In this document: one piece after another, positions 14,030 through 23,412 of the stretch | Layout of the letters: each line of letters begins with the position of its first letter | Position numbering within the stretch: the first letter of the stretch is position 1 | Origin: an uncultured Prevotellaceae bacterium | GTDB lineage: Bacteria; Bacteroidota; Bacteroidia; Bacteroidales; Bacteroidaceae | Direction of reading: 5' to 3' | Assembly (NCBI GenBank): GCA_902800495.1 | Contig: CADCET010000014.1 | Location: 1-61,891 of the forward strand | Length of the DNA stretch: 61,891 bases | Program-made: the position numbers and the translations under genes | The notes under the pieces: generated by a model | Databases searched by the model: none | The model's input: only the letters and a program-made list of their open reading frames with translations | What the model was told of the DNA's origin: nothing

Positions 14030-15436
14030 ATGAAGAAAACATTAATATTTTTCGCCGCCAGCTTCCTCTTGTCGGGCTGCGGCCTATACAATAAGTACGA
14101 AGCCCCCCAGACATTCCCCGGGGTGGATACAAATGCCCTGTTTGGTATAGAAAACCCCTCGGGGGCAGTAGGGGGAGCGTCGATAGCGCAGCTGTCGTGG
14201 CGCGAGTTCTTCACCGACCCCCAGCTCCAGCAGCTCATTGAGCAGGCACTGGCCAACAATACCGACCTGAACACCGCCCGCATCAATGTTGAGAAGAGCG
14301 AAATCTCGCTGAGAACGAAGAAGCTGGCTTACCTGCCGTCGCTCTACTTCATGCCCAAGGGCAGCATCTCCAGCTTCGACGGTGCCCCGGCCACGAAGAG
14401 CTACACCCTGCCGCTGGACCTGTCGTGGGATGTCGACCTCTTCGGCTCCATCACCAACAAGAAGCGCGCCGCCCAGGCCGCACTGCTGCAGGCACAGATG
14501 ACCGAGGAGGCTACGCGCTCCAACCTCGTCAGCGCCATAGCCCAGCAGTACTACTACCTGCTGCTCCTCGACCGCGAGATGGAAATCCTTACCGTGACGG
14601 ACAGCCTGTGGAAAGCCTCACTCGAGACCCAGCAGGCGCTCTACGAGAACGGTCAGGCCTACTCTACGGCTGTCGACCAGCAGGAGTCGTCATGGCTGAG
14701 CGTGAAGACACAGATTGTCGACATACGCCGCACCATACATGCCACCGAGAACAGCATCTGCCGTCTGCTCTGCATCACGCCGCAGCACATCGTACGCTCG
14801 AAGTGGGATGCCGAAGGCGGCTACCACTCATCGGCCAACAAGCGCGTCCTGGAGGAGAAATACCTCAAGACAGGCATCCCCGCCATGATGCTCGAGCGAC
14901 GCCACGACATCCGCCTGGCCAACGCCTGTATGGAGGAGGCCTTCTACAACACGAAGGTGGCCCGCGCTGCCTTCTACCCCAGCATCACACTGTCGGGAGA
15001 GGCGGGATGGACCAACAACAACGGACTCGTCGACCCCAGCAAACTGCTGCTGCAGGTCGTCGGTTCGCTCTCGCAGCCCCTCTTCGCCCGCGGACAGATC
15101 AAGGCCAACTACAAGGTAGCCCAGCTCACCGAGGAGAACCTGAAGAAGAAATACGTCCAGACGGTCGTCGACGCTGGCAACGAGGTGAACGAGGCACTCG
15201 CCGACTGCCAGTCAGCACGCGAGAAGCACGCCTACTACCACCGCCAGGTGGAGGTGCTCCACGAAGCATACACCGGCACCCACGAGCTGATGGACAACGG
15301 CAAGGCCCGATACCTCGAAGTGCTCACCGCCCAGGAGAGCCTGCTCTCAGCCCAGCTTAACGAGGCCACGAACATGTACCAGGGTGCCCAGGCTCTCATA
15401 GCGCTCTACATCGCCCTCGGCGGTGGTGCAAAATAG
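14030..15436 (+). CDS. TolC/OprM-type outer-membrane factor lipoprotein
   Basis: A 468-residue outer-membrane efflux protein of the NodT/OprM group. Lipobox 'LSGC' puts the lipid on Cys 17. Two OEP repeats are visible: helices starting 'PQLQQLIEQALANNTDLNTA' in the first half, and 'HDIRLANACMEEAFYNTKVA' followed by 'ARAAFYPSITLSGEAGWT' in the second. The trimer forms the channel-tunnel through the outer membrane for the pump encoded upstream. It ends '..LIALYIALGGGAK', as is usual. A terminator follows at 15493-15525, closing the operon. Confidence 0.94.
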   Translation: MKKTLIFFAASFLLSGCGLYNKYEAPQTFPGVDTNALFGIENPSGAVGGASIAQLSWREFFTDPQLQQLIEQALANNTDLNTARINVEKSEISLRTKKLAYLPSLYFMPKGSISSFDGAPATKSYTLPLDLSWDVDLFGSITNKKRAAQAALLQAQMTEEATRSNLVSAIAQQYYYLLLLDREMEILTVTDSLWKASLETQQALYENGQAYSTAVDQQESSWLSVKTQIVDIRRTIHATENSICRLLCITPQHIVRSKWDAEGGYHSSANKRVLEEKYLKTGIPAMMLERRHDIRLANACMEEAFYNTKVARAAFYPSITLSGEAGWTNNNGLVDPSKLLLQVVGSLSQPLFARGQIKANYKVAQLTEENLKKKYVQTVVDAGNEVNEALADCQSAREKHAYYHRQVEVLHEAYTGTHELMDNGKARYLEVLTAQESLLSAQLNEATNMYQGAQALIALYIALGGGAK

Positions 15437-15492
15437 GAGACAAAGCAACCTGAAATTATAAAGAATGACCCTCTGCGGCAAAATAAAATTGT

Positions 15493-15525
15493 CCCTGAAT
15501 GCAACTGCCATTCAGGGGCTTTTTG
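15493..15525 (+). terminator. Intrinsic terminator of the efflux operon
   Basis: CCCTGAATG pairs with CATTCAGGG, then a T-run. Confidence 0.85.
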
Positions 15526-15560
15526 TAGTCATGCTCACCATCAGGTGGAAATAAGTTAAC

Positions 15561-16187
15561 TTATTGTAGCCGCTTCAGCAGTTCCATCAGCGACTTCTCG
15601 TCGCTCCAGCTGAAGTCGTCCATGTGGACAAATGTCCGCAGTATGCGCTTCTTCTCTTTGCTCAGCGCGTTGCCTAAAGGTCTGTCGTGACAACGGACGT
15701 ACTTGCCGTTAAGCCGGTAATAGTAAATGTCGATGAGCGGAAAGAGGAAGTCGTTCTCGTTATTCAGGTCAATGCTCGTAGTGGTCATCTGTGAACTCAG
15801 GCTGATGTTCGTCAACACCTGGTTGTTTTTCAGGTTCTGAAGGTAAGCCACCTGGTCGATGATGGTAGCACGGAATAAGGCGTCGCCGCCGATGGTATCG
15901 ACCTGATAAGCTAAAAGCGAGTCGATTTTGACGTAGAAACGGTCATCGAACTCTACGCTCTGAATGTTTGCTGTGCTGGCTTCCTTGGTGACGGTACCGC
16001 TCATATAGAGGAGCGACGAGTTCTTCAGGAAAATATTGGTGAATTTCTCTTTAAGCTTGCGTCCGTCGGTCAATGTAATGGTCGAGGGTTTGAACTCGTC
16101 GTAGGCCGTCAGCTTCGTCGTTCTGTCTTGCCCGTAAGCCGTTTGCGTGGCAAGTAACGCTATCATAAACAAGGCGATTGTCTTCAT
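15561..16187 (-). CDS. Secreted hypothetical protein, 208 aa
   Basis: The N-terminus MKTIALFMIALLATQTAYGQ is a clear signal peptide. The mature part is mostly beta-stranded, with 'SSLLYMSGTVTKEASTANIQ' and 'SVEFDDRFYVKID', and ends in a charged helical segment. I do not recognise a family. It is a single leftward gene between the efflux operon terminator and the tRNA-Asp genes; readthrough from the tRNA promoter is blocked by a terminator, and I saw no clear promoter of its own. Confidence 0.65.
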   Translation of the reverse strand: MKTIALFMIALLATQTAYGQDRTTKLTAYDEFKPSTITLTDGRKLKEKFTNIFLKNSSLLYMSGTVTKEASTANIQSVEFDDRFYVKIDSLLAYQVDTIGGDALFRATIIDQVAYLQNLKNNQVLTNISLSSQMTTTSIDLNNENDFLFPLIDIYYYRLNGKYVRCHDRPLGNALSKEKKRILRTFVHMDDFSWSDEKSLMELLKRLQ

Positions 16188-16218
16188 TTCTGTATTTGTT
16201 TTTAAGGGTTTATGTTCA

Positions 16219-16262
16219 ACAAAAAAGCCCTTGGAATCCTAATGGTTTTCCGAGAGCTTTCT
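16219..16262 (-). terminator. Intrinsic terminator of the tRNA-Asp genes
   Basis: On the minus strand AAAGCTCTCGGAA pairs imperfectly with TTCCAAGGGCTTTTTT just after the second tRNA. Confidence 0.7.
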
Positions 16263-16263
16263 G

Positions 16264-16337
16264 CGGTGCGTACGAGGCTCGAACTCGTGACCTCCAGCGT
16301 GACAGGCTGGCATTCTAACCTACTGAACTAACGCACC
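16264..16337 (-). tRNA. tRNA-Asp (GUC), copy 2 in transcription order
   Basis: 74-nt cloverleaf. Acceptor GGTGCGT/ACGCACC, anticodon stem CCAGC/GCTGG with loop CTGTCAC (anticodon GTC), T arm with GTTCGAG, discriminator G as expected for Asp. CCA is not encoded. Identical to 16369-16442. Confidence 0.95.
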
Positions 16338-16368
16338 ATAGTAGTGCTTTTGTCAACTCAAGAAGAAG

Positions 16369-16442
16369 CGGTGCGTACGAGGCTCGAACTCGTGACCTCC
16401 AGCGTGACAGGCTGGCATTCTAACCTACTGAACTAACGCACC
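16369..16442 (-). tRNA. tRNA-Asp (GUC), copy 1 in transcription order
   Basis: Identical in sequence to the next copy, 31 bp away. A canonical promoter lies just upstream at 16471-16501. The spacer and flanks differ between the two copies, so this is a true tandem duplication. Confidence 0.95.
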
Positions 16443-16470
16443 AGTGGTCTTCTTTCGTCGTTTGCGGGTG

Positions 16471-16501
16471 CAAAGGTAGTAATAAAATCTGAAACCGCAA
16501 A
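16471..16501 (-). promoter_or_regulatory. Promoter of the tRNA-Asp pair
   Basis: Minus-strand TTTG (16498-16501), a 19-bp gap, TACCTTTG (16471-16478), 28 bp before the first tRNA. Confidence 0.75.
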
Positions 16502-16518
16502 ACTTTTGGCCGTTTTTT

Positions 16519-17028
16519 TTATAAAATCTTCTGCATGAGTATGGCGTCGTGATATTTGTGGCCGTCAAAAAGCCAGTCGTGCAGCTGTGAAGTCTCGCGG
16601 AAGCCGCAATTTTCGAAGAGTTTTTGTGCCGTACTGTTCACGTTGTCAACAACGGCGTAGAGCTGGTGCAGGTGCAGCACACTGAGGGCATAGTCGACTA
16701 ATTGTTGCAGCGCAGCAGTAGCGTACCCCTTTTGCCGATGACGATCGGTGATGACGATTCCCACTTCTGCACGCAGGTTCTTGGCGTCGAAGTTGACGAG
16801 GTCGGCCAACCCTACTGTCTCCCCTACCCCGTTCTCGATGACGAGCCTTACCTGACGGTCGGTGTAGATGTCGCCAGACGACGTAGCAATATAGTCATGC
16901 AGCACGTAGCGCGAATAGGGCACGTTGGTGTTGCCGACGTTCCACAGACGGCGGTCGTTCTCTATCGTGTAGAGCAGTTCGAGGTCTTCGGGCTCCATAG
17001 CCCGCAGTCGCAGTTCGGGTGTTGTCAT
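16519..17028 (-). CDS. GNAT-family N-acetyltransferase, RimJ/RimL-like
   Basis: A 169-residue acetyltransferase. It starts 'TTPELRLRAMEPEDLELLY', has the central strand 'LRAEVGIVITDRHRQKGYAT' with the acetyl-CoA-binding 'RQKGYAT' loop, and ends with 'LYAVVDNVNSTAQKLFENCG', the typical motif B of this family. Likely donor is acetyl-CoA; acceptor could be a protein N-terminus, a small amine or an antibiotic. It is the last gene of the operon starting at 21119 and overlaps the glycosyltransferase by 4 bp (ATGA). Confidence 0.85.
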   Translation of the reverse strand: MTTPELRLRAMEPEDLELLYTIENDRRLWNVGNTNVPYSRYVLHDYIATSSGDIYTDRQVRLVIENGVGETVGLADLVNFDAKNLRAEVGIVITDRHRQKGYATAALQQLVDYALSVLHLHQLYAVVDNVNSTAQKLFENCGFRETSQLHDWLFDGHKYHDAILMQKIL

Positions 17029-17867
17029 AGGTGCAGTTTTTGGCGTAACAGGTCGATGACGGCAATGAAAGCGCGGAAGTAGATGGCCACTTTTACGGGC
17101 AACGTGTAGAAGATGCTCAGGTGGCTGTAATGCTTGCGGAAGAAGATGAGCATCGCCTGGTAGAAGACGTGTACGTAGCGATAGTCTGACTTGACGGTGG
17201 AACGTCCTTTGTAGTGGACGATGTCGAGCGGCAGATACCAGTTCTGCCAGCCGCCTTTCAAGATGCGGTAGCTCAGGTCGATATCTTCGCCATACATGAA
17301 GAAATCCTCGTCGAGCAGTCCTACTTCGTCAAGTGCCTGACGGCGTAGCAGACAGAAGGCGCCGCTGACGACCTCAATACGACAAGGCTCGTCCCAAGAG
17401 AGGTGGCTCATATAGTATCGGCGCGTGAATCCCAGCATCTTCAAGGCCGAGACCCAGGGTGTCGGTATGGCGCGCCGTGACTCGGGTGCTACGCTACCGT
17501 CTTCGTTGTGCATTCTCACGCCTGCAGCACCAGCCTCAGGGTGCTCGTCCATAAAGCTGACGGCCCGCCGGAGGGTGTCTTCAGCAACTGTAGTGTCGGG
17601 ATTGAGCAGCAGCACATACTGGCCGGTTGACTGACGGATGGCCTGATTGTTTGCGCAGGCAAATCCCACATTCTCTTCGTTCGCCGTGAAGCTGACCCAC
17701 GGATACTTGGCGGGCAACACCGTCATCGTGTCGTCCTGCGAGGCGTTGTCGACGACGAACACCTCAGCGTCGATGCCCTCAAGGGCCTTACCGACGCTTT
17801 GCAGACAGTTGTCGAGATACCGTCTGACGTTGTAGCTGACGATGACTATGCTGATTTTCTTGGCCAT
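17025..17867 (-). CDS. Family 2 glycosyltransferase, rhamnosyltransferase-like
   Basis: I start this at ATG 17867 (280 residues, 'MAKKISIVIVSYNVRRYL'), because the longer frame adds 40 residues that fit no GT2 protein. Visible are 'VFVVDNASQDDTM', 'VLLLNPDTTVAED' (metal-binding DxD region), 'VVSGAFCLLRRQAL' and 'DEDFFMYGEDIDLSYRI' as in WbbL-type rhamnosyl transferases. The C-terminus has two short hydrophobic stretches. It transfers a nucleotide-activated sugar to a glycan acceptor at the cytoplasmic membrane. It overlaps the small membrane protein upstream by 22 bp and the acetyltransferase downstream by 4 bp. Acceptor unknown. Confidence 0.88.
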   Translation of the reverse strand: MAKKISIVIVSYNVRRYLDNCLQSVGKALEGIDAEVFVVDNASQDDTMTVLPAKYPWVSFTANEENVGFACANNQAIRQSTGQYVLLLNPDTTVAEDTLRRAVSFMDEHPEAGAAGVRMHNEDGSVAPESRRAIPTPWVSALKMLGFTRRYYMSHLSWDEPCRIEVVSGAFCLLRRQALDEVGLLDEDFFMYGEDIDLSYRILKGGWQNWYLPLDIVHYKGRSTVKSDYRYVHVFYQAMLIFFRKHYSHLSIFYTLPVKVAIYFRAFIAVIDLLRQKLHL

Positions 17868-18085
17868 ACAAAGGGAAGACAGAGGACGAGCATGACGCCT
17901 AAGTAGAAGAATACCGTCGTGCGATATATATAATATAATAAGGTGTTGACAAGCAGCGGTACGACGATGATGGCCAGCCGTAGCCACTTGTTGCGCTTAT
18001 AGAGTCTGAGTCCTAAATAGGCACAGGCCAGCGTCAGGAGTTCCATCACGGTGGTGAGCAGGAACTGTAGGGTTTCTTGGTTCAT
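17846..18085 (-). CDS. Small membrane protein, 79 aa
   Basis: Three hydrophobic segments: 'TVMELLTLACAYLGLRLY', 'LAIIVVPLLVNTLLYYIY' and 'FFYLGVMLVLCLPFVW'. No family recognised. It follows recR by 6 bp and overlaps the glycosyltransferase by 22 bp, so it is expressed with them. It could support a membrane-linked glycosylation step, but this is inferred from position only. Confidence 0.7.
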   Translation of the reverse strand: MNQETLQFLLTTVMELLTLACAYLGLRLYKRNKWLRLAIIVVPLLVNTLLYYIYRTTVFFYLGVMLVLCLPFVWPRKSA

Positions 18086-18091
18086 CTTACT

Positions 18092-18709
18092 TTATTTTGC
18101 TTCAAATAATGTTCGGTTCAGAATACTGCGTCCCAGCGTCACTTCGTCGGTGTACTCCAACTCGTCGCCTACCGACACGCCCCGGGCGATGACGGTAATG
18201 CGCAGACTGCTGTAGGGCGCCAGCTTGCGGAAGATGTAGAAGTTGGTGGTGTCGCCCTCCATCGTGGGACTCAGCGCCAGAATCACCTCGTCGATGTCGC
18301 CCTGCCCCACTCTGTCTACGAGTGACTGTATCTCAAGGTCGCTCGGTCCGATGCCGTCCATCGGTGATATAACCCCACCCAAGACGTGATAGAGTCCACG
18401 ATACTGCTGTGTGTTCTCGATGGCCATCACGTCGCGGATGGTCTCGACGACGCACACCGTCGAGTGGTCGCGGCGAGGGTCGCTACAGACGGGACACAGA
18501 TCCTGGTCGCTGATGTTATGGCACACCCGGCAATGCTTCACATCGCGCCGCATCGTTGTCAGCGCCGATGCCAGCTGCTCCACATCGTCAGCATCCTGGC
18601 GCAACAGGTGCAGCACTAAGCGTAGTGCCGTTTTCCGGCCGATTCCCGGCAGTCGTGAGAACTGCGACACAGCGTTCTCCAGCAGTTTCGACGGATATTC
18701 TTGGTTCAT
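18092..18709 (-). CDS. recR: Recombination protein RecR
   Basis: A 205-residue RecR from ATG 18709; three codons more would begin with GTG inside a repeat. The helix-hairpin-helix '[15 protein letters not shown]', the four-Cys zinc finger (CRVC ... CPVC) and the Toprim domain starting '[20 protein letters not shown]' are all present. RecR acts with RecF/RecO to load RecA on gapped DNA. Its operon neighbours (EngB, ABC-F) are housekeeping genes. The sequence just upstream is a run of 'aacactc' repeats rather than a normal Shine-Dalgarno. Confidence 0.96.
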   Translation of the reverse strand: MNQEYPSKLLENAVSQFSRLPGIGRKTALRLVLHLLRQDADDVEQLASALTTMRRDVKHCRVCHNISDQDLCPVCSDPRRDHSTVCVVETIRDVMAIENTQQYRGLYHVLGGVISPMDGIGPSDLEIQSLVDRVGQGDIDEVILALSPTMEGDTTNFYIFRKLAPYSSLRITVIARGVSVGDELEYTDEVTLGRSILNRTLFEAK

Positions 18710-18710
18710 T

Positions 18711-18746
18711 TTCAACACTCAACACTCAACACTCAACACTCAACTC
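18711..18746. repeat. Tandem AACACTC heptamers between recR and the ABC-F gene
   Basis: Four to five copies of 'aacactc' covering the whole gap upstream of recR and the last codons of the ABC-F gene. Copy-number change would alter the recR leader and the ABC-F C-terminus. Confidence 0.8.
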
Positions 18747-20521
18747 TCAATCTCCGACAGCTCCAGCCATCGCAACGACTTTTCGTCGAGTTCATCTTTC
18801 AGCTGTGGCAGCCGCTTCGACTTCTCCGTCAGTTCGTCTATCGAGAGCGTGCCGCTGCAGAGAGCGTCCTCTATCTGCCGCTGTTCGGTTTCCAACGCCT
18901 CAATCTCCTTCGTCAGCCGCTCAAACTCCATCTTTTCCTTGAACGACATCCGGCGGCGCGTATCGTTGTGGTAGTTCTTCTTGGCGGCGACAGGCTCATT
19001 GGTCTTGGCTGCAGCCGTTTCCTTTGGCTGCAGAGCAGCCCACTCCCGATATTGTGTATAGTTGCCGGGAAAGTCCTTGATGACGCCGTCGCCCTGAAAC
19101 ACCAGCAGGTGGTCGACCGTCTTGTCCATGAAGTAACGGTCGTGACTGACGACGATGACGCAGCCGGGAAAGTCTTGAAGATACTCTTCGAGAATCTGCA
19201 GCGTCACGATGTCGAGGTCGTTGGTGGGCTCGTCGAGCACCAGGAAGTTGGGGTTGCGCATCAGCACCGTACAGAGGTAGAGCTTACGGCGCTCACCGCC
19301 CGACAGCTTGTAGACGTAGTTGTGCTGCTGCTCTGGGGTGAAGAGGAAATGCTGTAGCAACTGCGAGGCCGTCAGATGGCGCCCGCCACCCATATCGACA
19401 TACTCGGCAATGTCGCGCACGACGTCGATAACCTTCTGCTGCTCATCGAATTGCAGACCTTCCTGCGAGAAATACCCGAACGAGACGGTATCGCCAATAT
19501 CGAAGCGTCCGTCGTCGGGCGGCACTATCCCGAGCAGCATCTTGATAAACGTCGACTTACCCGTTCCGTTGTTGCCGACAATGCCCATCTTCTCGAAGCG
19601 CGAGAAGTTGTAGTAGAAGTCCTTGAGTATGATCTGGTCGCCAAACGCCTTCGACACATACTGGCTCTCAAAGATTTTCGAGCCGATGTAGACGTTGCGC
19701 GACTTGAGCCTGACTTGCCGTTCCTCAATGCGCTGGCGGGCTACGCGTTCCAATTCGTAGAAAGCGTCCTCGCGGTATTTGGCCTTGTGGCCGCGAGCCT
19801 GTGGCATGCGACGCATCCACTCCAGTTCCGTACGATACAGGTTGTTAGCACGCGCTATCTCTGCCCGGCGGTTGTCAATACGTTCCTGACGTTTCTCCAA
19901 ATAGTAGGAGTAGTTGCCGCGATAGGTATAGATGGTGCGGTCGTCCAATTCAAGAATGACCGAGCAAACTCGGTCGAGGAAGTAGCGGTCGTGGGTCACC
20001 ATCAGCAGCGTCTTATTGCCGCGCGAGAGAAAACCCTCCAACCACTCTATCATCTCCAGGTCGAGGTGGTTCGTCGGCTCGTCGAGAATCAGGAAGTCGG
20101 GTTCGGTTATCAGTACGTTGGCCAATGCCACACGTTTCTGCTGTCCGCCCGAGAGCTGTCCCATCGGCTGCTGCAGGTCGCGTATCTTCAGCTTCGTCAG
20201 TATCTGCTTCGCCTTCAGAACCTTCTCGGGGTCGCCCTCGTGGTTGAAACAGGCGTCGAGCACACTTTCGTTGGGGTCGAACACCGGCGACTGTTCCAGC
20301 ATGCCGACGCGGATGTCGCGCCGGTAGATCATCTCGCCGCTATCGTAGCCTTCCTTGCCCGTCAGTATCGACAGCAGCGTCGACTTGCCCGTACCGTTCT
20401 TGGCTATCAGTCCTACATGCGCGCCTTCGGCCACCGAGAAATTGATATCCTCGAACAGCACCAACGAGCCGAACGACTTCGTCAGGTGTTGTACGTCTAA
20501 GTATGGGGTGTCCTTAGCCAT
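18740..20521 (-). CDS. ABC-F family ATPase, Uup-like
   Basis: A 593-residue soluble protein with two ABC domains and no membrane segment. First domain: Walker A '[14 protein letters not shown]', signature '[11 protein letters not shown]', Walker B '[13 protein letters not shown]'. Second: '[13 protein letters not shown]', '[11 protein letters not shown]', '[13 protein letters not shown]'. The interdomain linker is charged and helical. A C-terminal coiled-coil extension (about residues 515-590) is the Uup-type CTD. ABC-F proteins act on the ribosome in translation quality control or antibiotic protection; Uup also affects DNA repair, which fits with recR next door. The start overlaps the engB stop by 8 bp. 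Confidence 0.93.
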   Translation of the reverse strand: MAKDTPYLDVQHLTKSFGSLVLFEDINFSVAEGAHVGLIAKNGTGKSTLLSILTGKEGYDSGEMIYRRDIRVGMLEQSPVFDPNESVLDACFNHEGDPEKVLKAKQILTKLKIRDLQQPMGQLSGGQQKRVALANVLITEPDFLILDEPTNHLDLEMIEWLEGFLSRGNKTLLMVTHDRYFLDRVCSVILELDDRTIYTYRGNYSYYLEKRQERIDNRRAEIARANNLYRTELEWMRRMPQARGHKAKYREDAFYELERVARQRIEERQVRLKSRNVYIGSKIFESQYVSKAFGDQIILKDFYYNFSRFEKMGIVGNNGTGKSTFIKMLLGIVPPDDGRFDIGDTVSFGYFSQEGLQFDEQQKVIDVVRDIAEYVDMGGGRHLTASQLLQHFLFTPEQQHNYVYKLSGGERRKLYLCTVLMRNPNFLVLDEPTNDLDIVTLQILEEYLQDFPGCVIVVSHDRYFMDKTVDHLLVFQGDGVIKDFPGNYTQYREWAALQPKETAAAKTNEPVAAKKNYHNDTRRRMSFKEKMEFERLTKEIEALETEQRQIEDALCSGTLSIDELTEKSKRLPQLKDELDEKSLRWLELSEIES

Positions 20522-21119
20522 TCTTCAAGTCGCGGTTAATATTCTCAATGTAGCTGAGCACCTCGTCCCTACCCTCGCGCTTCTCGGCCGACGTCAGGAA
20601 GATGGGAGGCAGTTCCTCCCACGTCTCCATCAGCGTCTTCTTGTACGACTCGACAGCCTGGCGCGCCTTGTTCGGCGTCAGCTTGTCGGCCTTTGTAAAG
20701 ACAATGGCGAACGGTATCGACGACAGTCCTAACCACTCGATGAACTCAAGGTCGATCTTCTGAGGCTCCAAACGGACGTCGACCAGCACGAAGACGTTCA
20801 CCAGCTGCTCACGTTGCAGGATATATCCGCGAATCATCTGGTCGAGCCGCTCAACCTCCTTCTTCGACCGCTTTGCAAAGCCGTAACCGGGCAGGTCGAC
20901 CAAGTACCACTCCTTATTAATAATAAAGTGGTTGATGAGTAGCGTCTTGCCGGGCGTCTGGCTGGTCTTCGCCAGCTTCTTGTGGTTGGTCAGCATATTG
21001 ATCAGACTCGACTTGCCCACGTTGGAACGCCCGATAAAGGCGTACTCGGGCTTCGTGTCCTGCGGACACATACTCACCATCGGGGCGCTCAGCGTAAATT
21101 CTGCGGTCTTTATTTCCAT
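20514..21119 (-). CDS. engB: Ribosome-biogenesis GTPase EngB/YihA
   Basis: A 201-residue TRAFAC GTPase. I choose ATG 21119 ('[19 protein letters not shown]'), since the longer frame adds 49 residues that include the promoter. G1 is '[14 protein letters not shown]', G3 '[13 protein letters not shown]', G4 'FTKADKLT'. EngB assists assembly of the large ribosomal subunit. It is the first gene of a six-gene leftward operon. A TACCTTTG element lies 22 bp upstream. Confidence 0.95.
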   Translation of the reverse strand: MEIKTAEFTLSAPMVSMCPQDTKPEYAFIGRSNVGKSSLINMLTNHKKLAKTSQTPGKTLLINHFIINKEWYLVDLPGYGFAKRSKKEVERLDQMIRGYILQREQLVNVFVLVDVRLEPQKIDLEFIEWLGLSSIPFAIVFTKADKLTPNKARQAVESYKKTLMETWEELPPIFLTSAEKREGRDEVLSYIENINRDLKNG

Positions 21120-21140
21120 AAATTTTCTTATTTTTCGGTG

Positions 21141-21148
21141 CAAAGGTA
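21141..21148 (-). promoter_or_regulatory. -7 element of the engB operon
   Basis: TACCTTTG on the minus strand. Lies back to back with the rho promoter at 21168-21199, so their -33 regions share the same 20-30 bp. Confidence 0.6.
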
Positions 21149-21167
21149 CAAAAAAGATTCGAAATAG

Positions 21168-21199
21168 TTTGGCTGATTCGAAAATAATCACTACCTTTG
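21168..21199 (+). promoter_or_regulatory. Promoter of rho
   Basis: TTTG at 21168-21171, a 20-bp gap and TACCTTTG at 21192-21199. The leader to the ATG at 21290 is about 85 nt, long enough for regulation; rho genes are often autoregulated, but no clear structure was identified. Confidence 0.75.
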
Positions 21200-21289
21200 C
21201 AGTCGATTTTTCTAAATCAGCGTTTCCGTTCGTGAAGCGTTTCCACCATTTTTTTATATCCAACAAGACAATTACACAACCATTATTGT

Positions 21290-23224
21290 ATGTATACCAA
21301 GGAACAATTAGAACAGATGGAGATACCCCAGCTGATGGGTATTGCCGGAGAATTAGGCATAAAGGTTAGTCAGGATGATTCTCAGGAGAACGTCATCTAC
21401 GCTATACTCGACAAGGCCGCCGAGCAGAGTGCAACGGGCGATACCGGCAAGCGCAAGCGTACGCGCATTGTCAAGAAAGACACCGACCGCGTTTATAGCG
21501 TCAAAGGCAAGGACGGCGAGAATTACGACGTCAAGGGCAGAGGCATCAAGGCCGTAGAAGCCCCCTCGCTCTTCAACGACGTAACCGAAGCGCAGCCAGA
21601 GGCTGACAAGACGGCGGTGGCCGAAGAGCCGAAACCCGCTCCTAAGAAGCGTGGCCGTAAGTCGAAGGCCGAGCTGGCAGCCATTGCCGCTGCCGAAGCT
21701 GCCGAGAAAGCAAAGGAGGAGGCTTCAGCAGCAGCCGCACAGGAGCCCGCTGAAGAGCCCGTTGCCGCACCCGAGACTGCCGAAGAGTCCGTTGCCGTAC
21801 CCGAAGCTGTTGAAGCGTCTGCTGCCGATGCCGACGAGGAGACGACGGAGATGCTGGCACAGCTGCAGGAGAAGATGGCACAGCACAACCAGGAGCAGCC
21901 GGTAGTAGTGCCCGAAGGCGTCTGGGAGGGTGACCCCAACGACGGCACCGACTTCATCATCGTCGAAGACCTGCCCATCGAAGACCAGGCTGCCATACCC
22001 ACACTCGACATCTTCGACCGTCCCGTGTCGAAGCCTGTGCAGGACGTCATTCCCGTCAGCCAGCGTGCTGCCAACAACAACAGCAACGACCGTTTCGACT
22101 TCAATGACATCATCACCGGCAACGGCGTGCTCGAGGTGCTGCAAGACGGCGGATACGGATTCCTCCGTTCCTCAGACTACAACTACCTCTCGTCGCCCGA
22201 CGATATCTACGTCTCACCCCAGCAGATTAAGAGATGGAGCCTGAAGACTGGCGACGTCATTGAGTGTACCGTCCGTCCGCCACACGACAACGAGAAGTAC
22301 TTCGCCCTGTCAAACATAAACAGCATCAATGGCCGCAATCCTAATGAAGTACGCGACCGCGTATCGTTCGAGCACCTCACACCGCTCTTCCCCGACGAGA
22401 AATTCACGCTCTGTGGCGACCCGCAGACCACCAACCCCTCGGTGCGCATCGTCGACCTCTTCTCTCCCATCGGTAAGGGTCAGCGTGCACTCATCGTCGC
22501 ACAGCCGAAGACGGGTAAGACCATCTTGATGAAGGATATTGCCAACGCCATCGCTGCCAACCACCCCGAGGCGTATATCATGATGCTGCTCATCGACGAG
22601 CGTCCCGAGGAGGTGACGGATATGGCCCGCACCGTCGATGCAGAGGTCATCGCCTCGACCTTCGACGAGCCCGCCGACCGTCACGTCAAGATTGCCGGCA
22701 TCGTACTCGAGAAGGCCAAGCGTATGGTAGAGTGCGGCCACGACGTCGTCATCTTCCTCGACTCCATCACCCGTCTGGCACGTGCCTATAATACGGTAGC
22801 ACCTGCCTCCGGAAAAGTCCTGACTGGTGGTGTCGACGCCAACGCCCTGCAGAAGCCGAAGCGCTTCTTCGGTGCTGCCCGTAACATCGAGGGCGGCGGT
22901 TCGCTCACCATCATTGCTACGGCACTCGTCGATACCGGTTCGAAGATGGATGAGGTTATCTTCGAGGAGTTCAAGGGTACGGGTAACTCTGAAATCCAGC
23001 TCAACCGCTCGCTCTCTAACAAGCGTATCTTCCCGGCTATCGACCTCGTTCAGTCGTCGACGCGTCGTGACGACCTGCTGCAGGATCCGACGACACTCAA
23101 CCGCATGTGGATTGCCCGTAAGTTCATTGCCGAGATGAACCCCATCGAGGCCATGAACACCATCCGCGACCGTCTGATTCAGACACGCTCCAACGAGGAA
23201 TTCCTCCTCTCGATGAACGGATAA
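21290..23224 (+). CDS. rho: Transcription termination factor Rho with long disordered insert
   Basis: A 644-residue Rho, about 220 longer than E. coli Rho. Residues 1-50 form the Rho N-terminal helical domain. Residues about 60-270 are low complexity, first Ala/Glu/Pro/Lys-rich (with '[20 protein letters not shown]') then acidic. The cold-shock RNA-binding domain starts near 272 ('[20 protein letters not shown]'), followed by the ATPase with Walker A '[11 protein letters not shown]' and Walker B '[16 protein letters not shown]'. The hexamer translocates on RNA and ends transcription. In Bacteroides thetaiotaomicron the equivalent disordered region drives phase separation and gut fitness. Terminator at 23237-23270. 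Confidence 0.97.
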   Translation: MYTKEQLEQMEIPQLMGIAGELGIKVSQDDSQENVIYAILDKAAEQSATGDTGKRKRTRIVKKDTDRVYSVKGKDGENYDVKGRGIKAVEAPSLFNDVTEAQPEADKTAVAEEPKPAPKKRGRKSKAELAAIAAAEAAEKAKEEASAAAAQEPAEEPVAAPETAEESVAVPEAVEASAADADEETTEMLAQLQEKMAQHNQEQPVVVPEGVWEGDPNDGTDFIIVEDLPIEDQAAIPTLDIFDRPVSKPVQDVIPVSQRAANNNSNDRFDFNDIITGNGVLEVLQDGGYGFLRSSDYNYLSSPDDIYVSPQQIKRWSLKTGDVIECTVRPPHDNEKYFALSNINSINGRNPNEVRDRVSFEHLTPLFPDEKFTLCGDPQTTNPSVRIVDLFSPIGKGQRALIVAQPKTGKTILMKDIANAIAANHPEAYIMMLLIDERPEEVTDMARTVDAEVIASTFDEPADRHVKIAGIVLEKAKRMVECGHDVVIFLDSITRLARAYNTVAPASGKVLTGGVDANALQKPKRFFGAARNIEGGGSLTIIATALVDTGSKMDEVIFEEFKGTGNSEIQLNRSLSNKRIFPAIDLVQSSTRRDDLLQDPTTLNRMWIARKFIAEMNPIEAMNTIRDRLIQTRSNEEFLLSMNG

Positions 23225-23236
23225 ACCCACAAGAAA

Positions 23237-23270
23237 AACCGCCGCCATCCCTCACGGATAGCGGCGGTTC
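23237..23270 (+). terminator. Terminator after rho
   Basis: AACCGCCGC pairs with GCGGCGGTT; only a short T-rich stretch follows, so it may be partly Rho-dependent or bidirectional. Confidence 0.6.
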
Positions 23271-23316
23271 TTAATCCGATTACAGTAAAGCTCTGGGCAG
23301 CCTACTTCTACCTGAG

Positions 23317-23404
23317 CTTTGCTTACGGTAAACCCCACCTTTGCTTACGGTAAACCCCGCCTTTGCTTACGGCAAAGGCGGGGTTTGCTTACGGTAAAGG
23401 TCGG
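23317..23404. repeat. 22-bp tandem repeats with a perfect hairpin
   Basis: CTTTGCTTACGG-type units begin at 23317, 23339, 23361 and 23383, again 22 bp apart. Inside, CCCCGCCTTTGC (23355-23366) pairs perfectly with GCAAAGGCGGGG (23372-23383) around a 5-base loop. It lies between convergent rho and the AraC-type gene and may act as a terminator for both. Confidence 0.8.
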
Positions 23405-23412
23405 GATGACCA

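Noticed and set aside
16264-16442. Duplicate tRNA-Asp as an assembly error
   Set aside because: The spacer and outer flanks differ and a single promoter and terminator bracket both, as in a true tandem pair.
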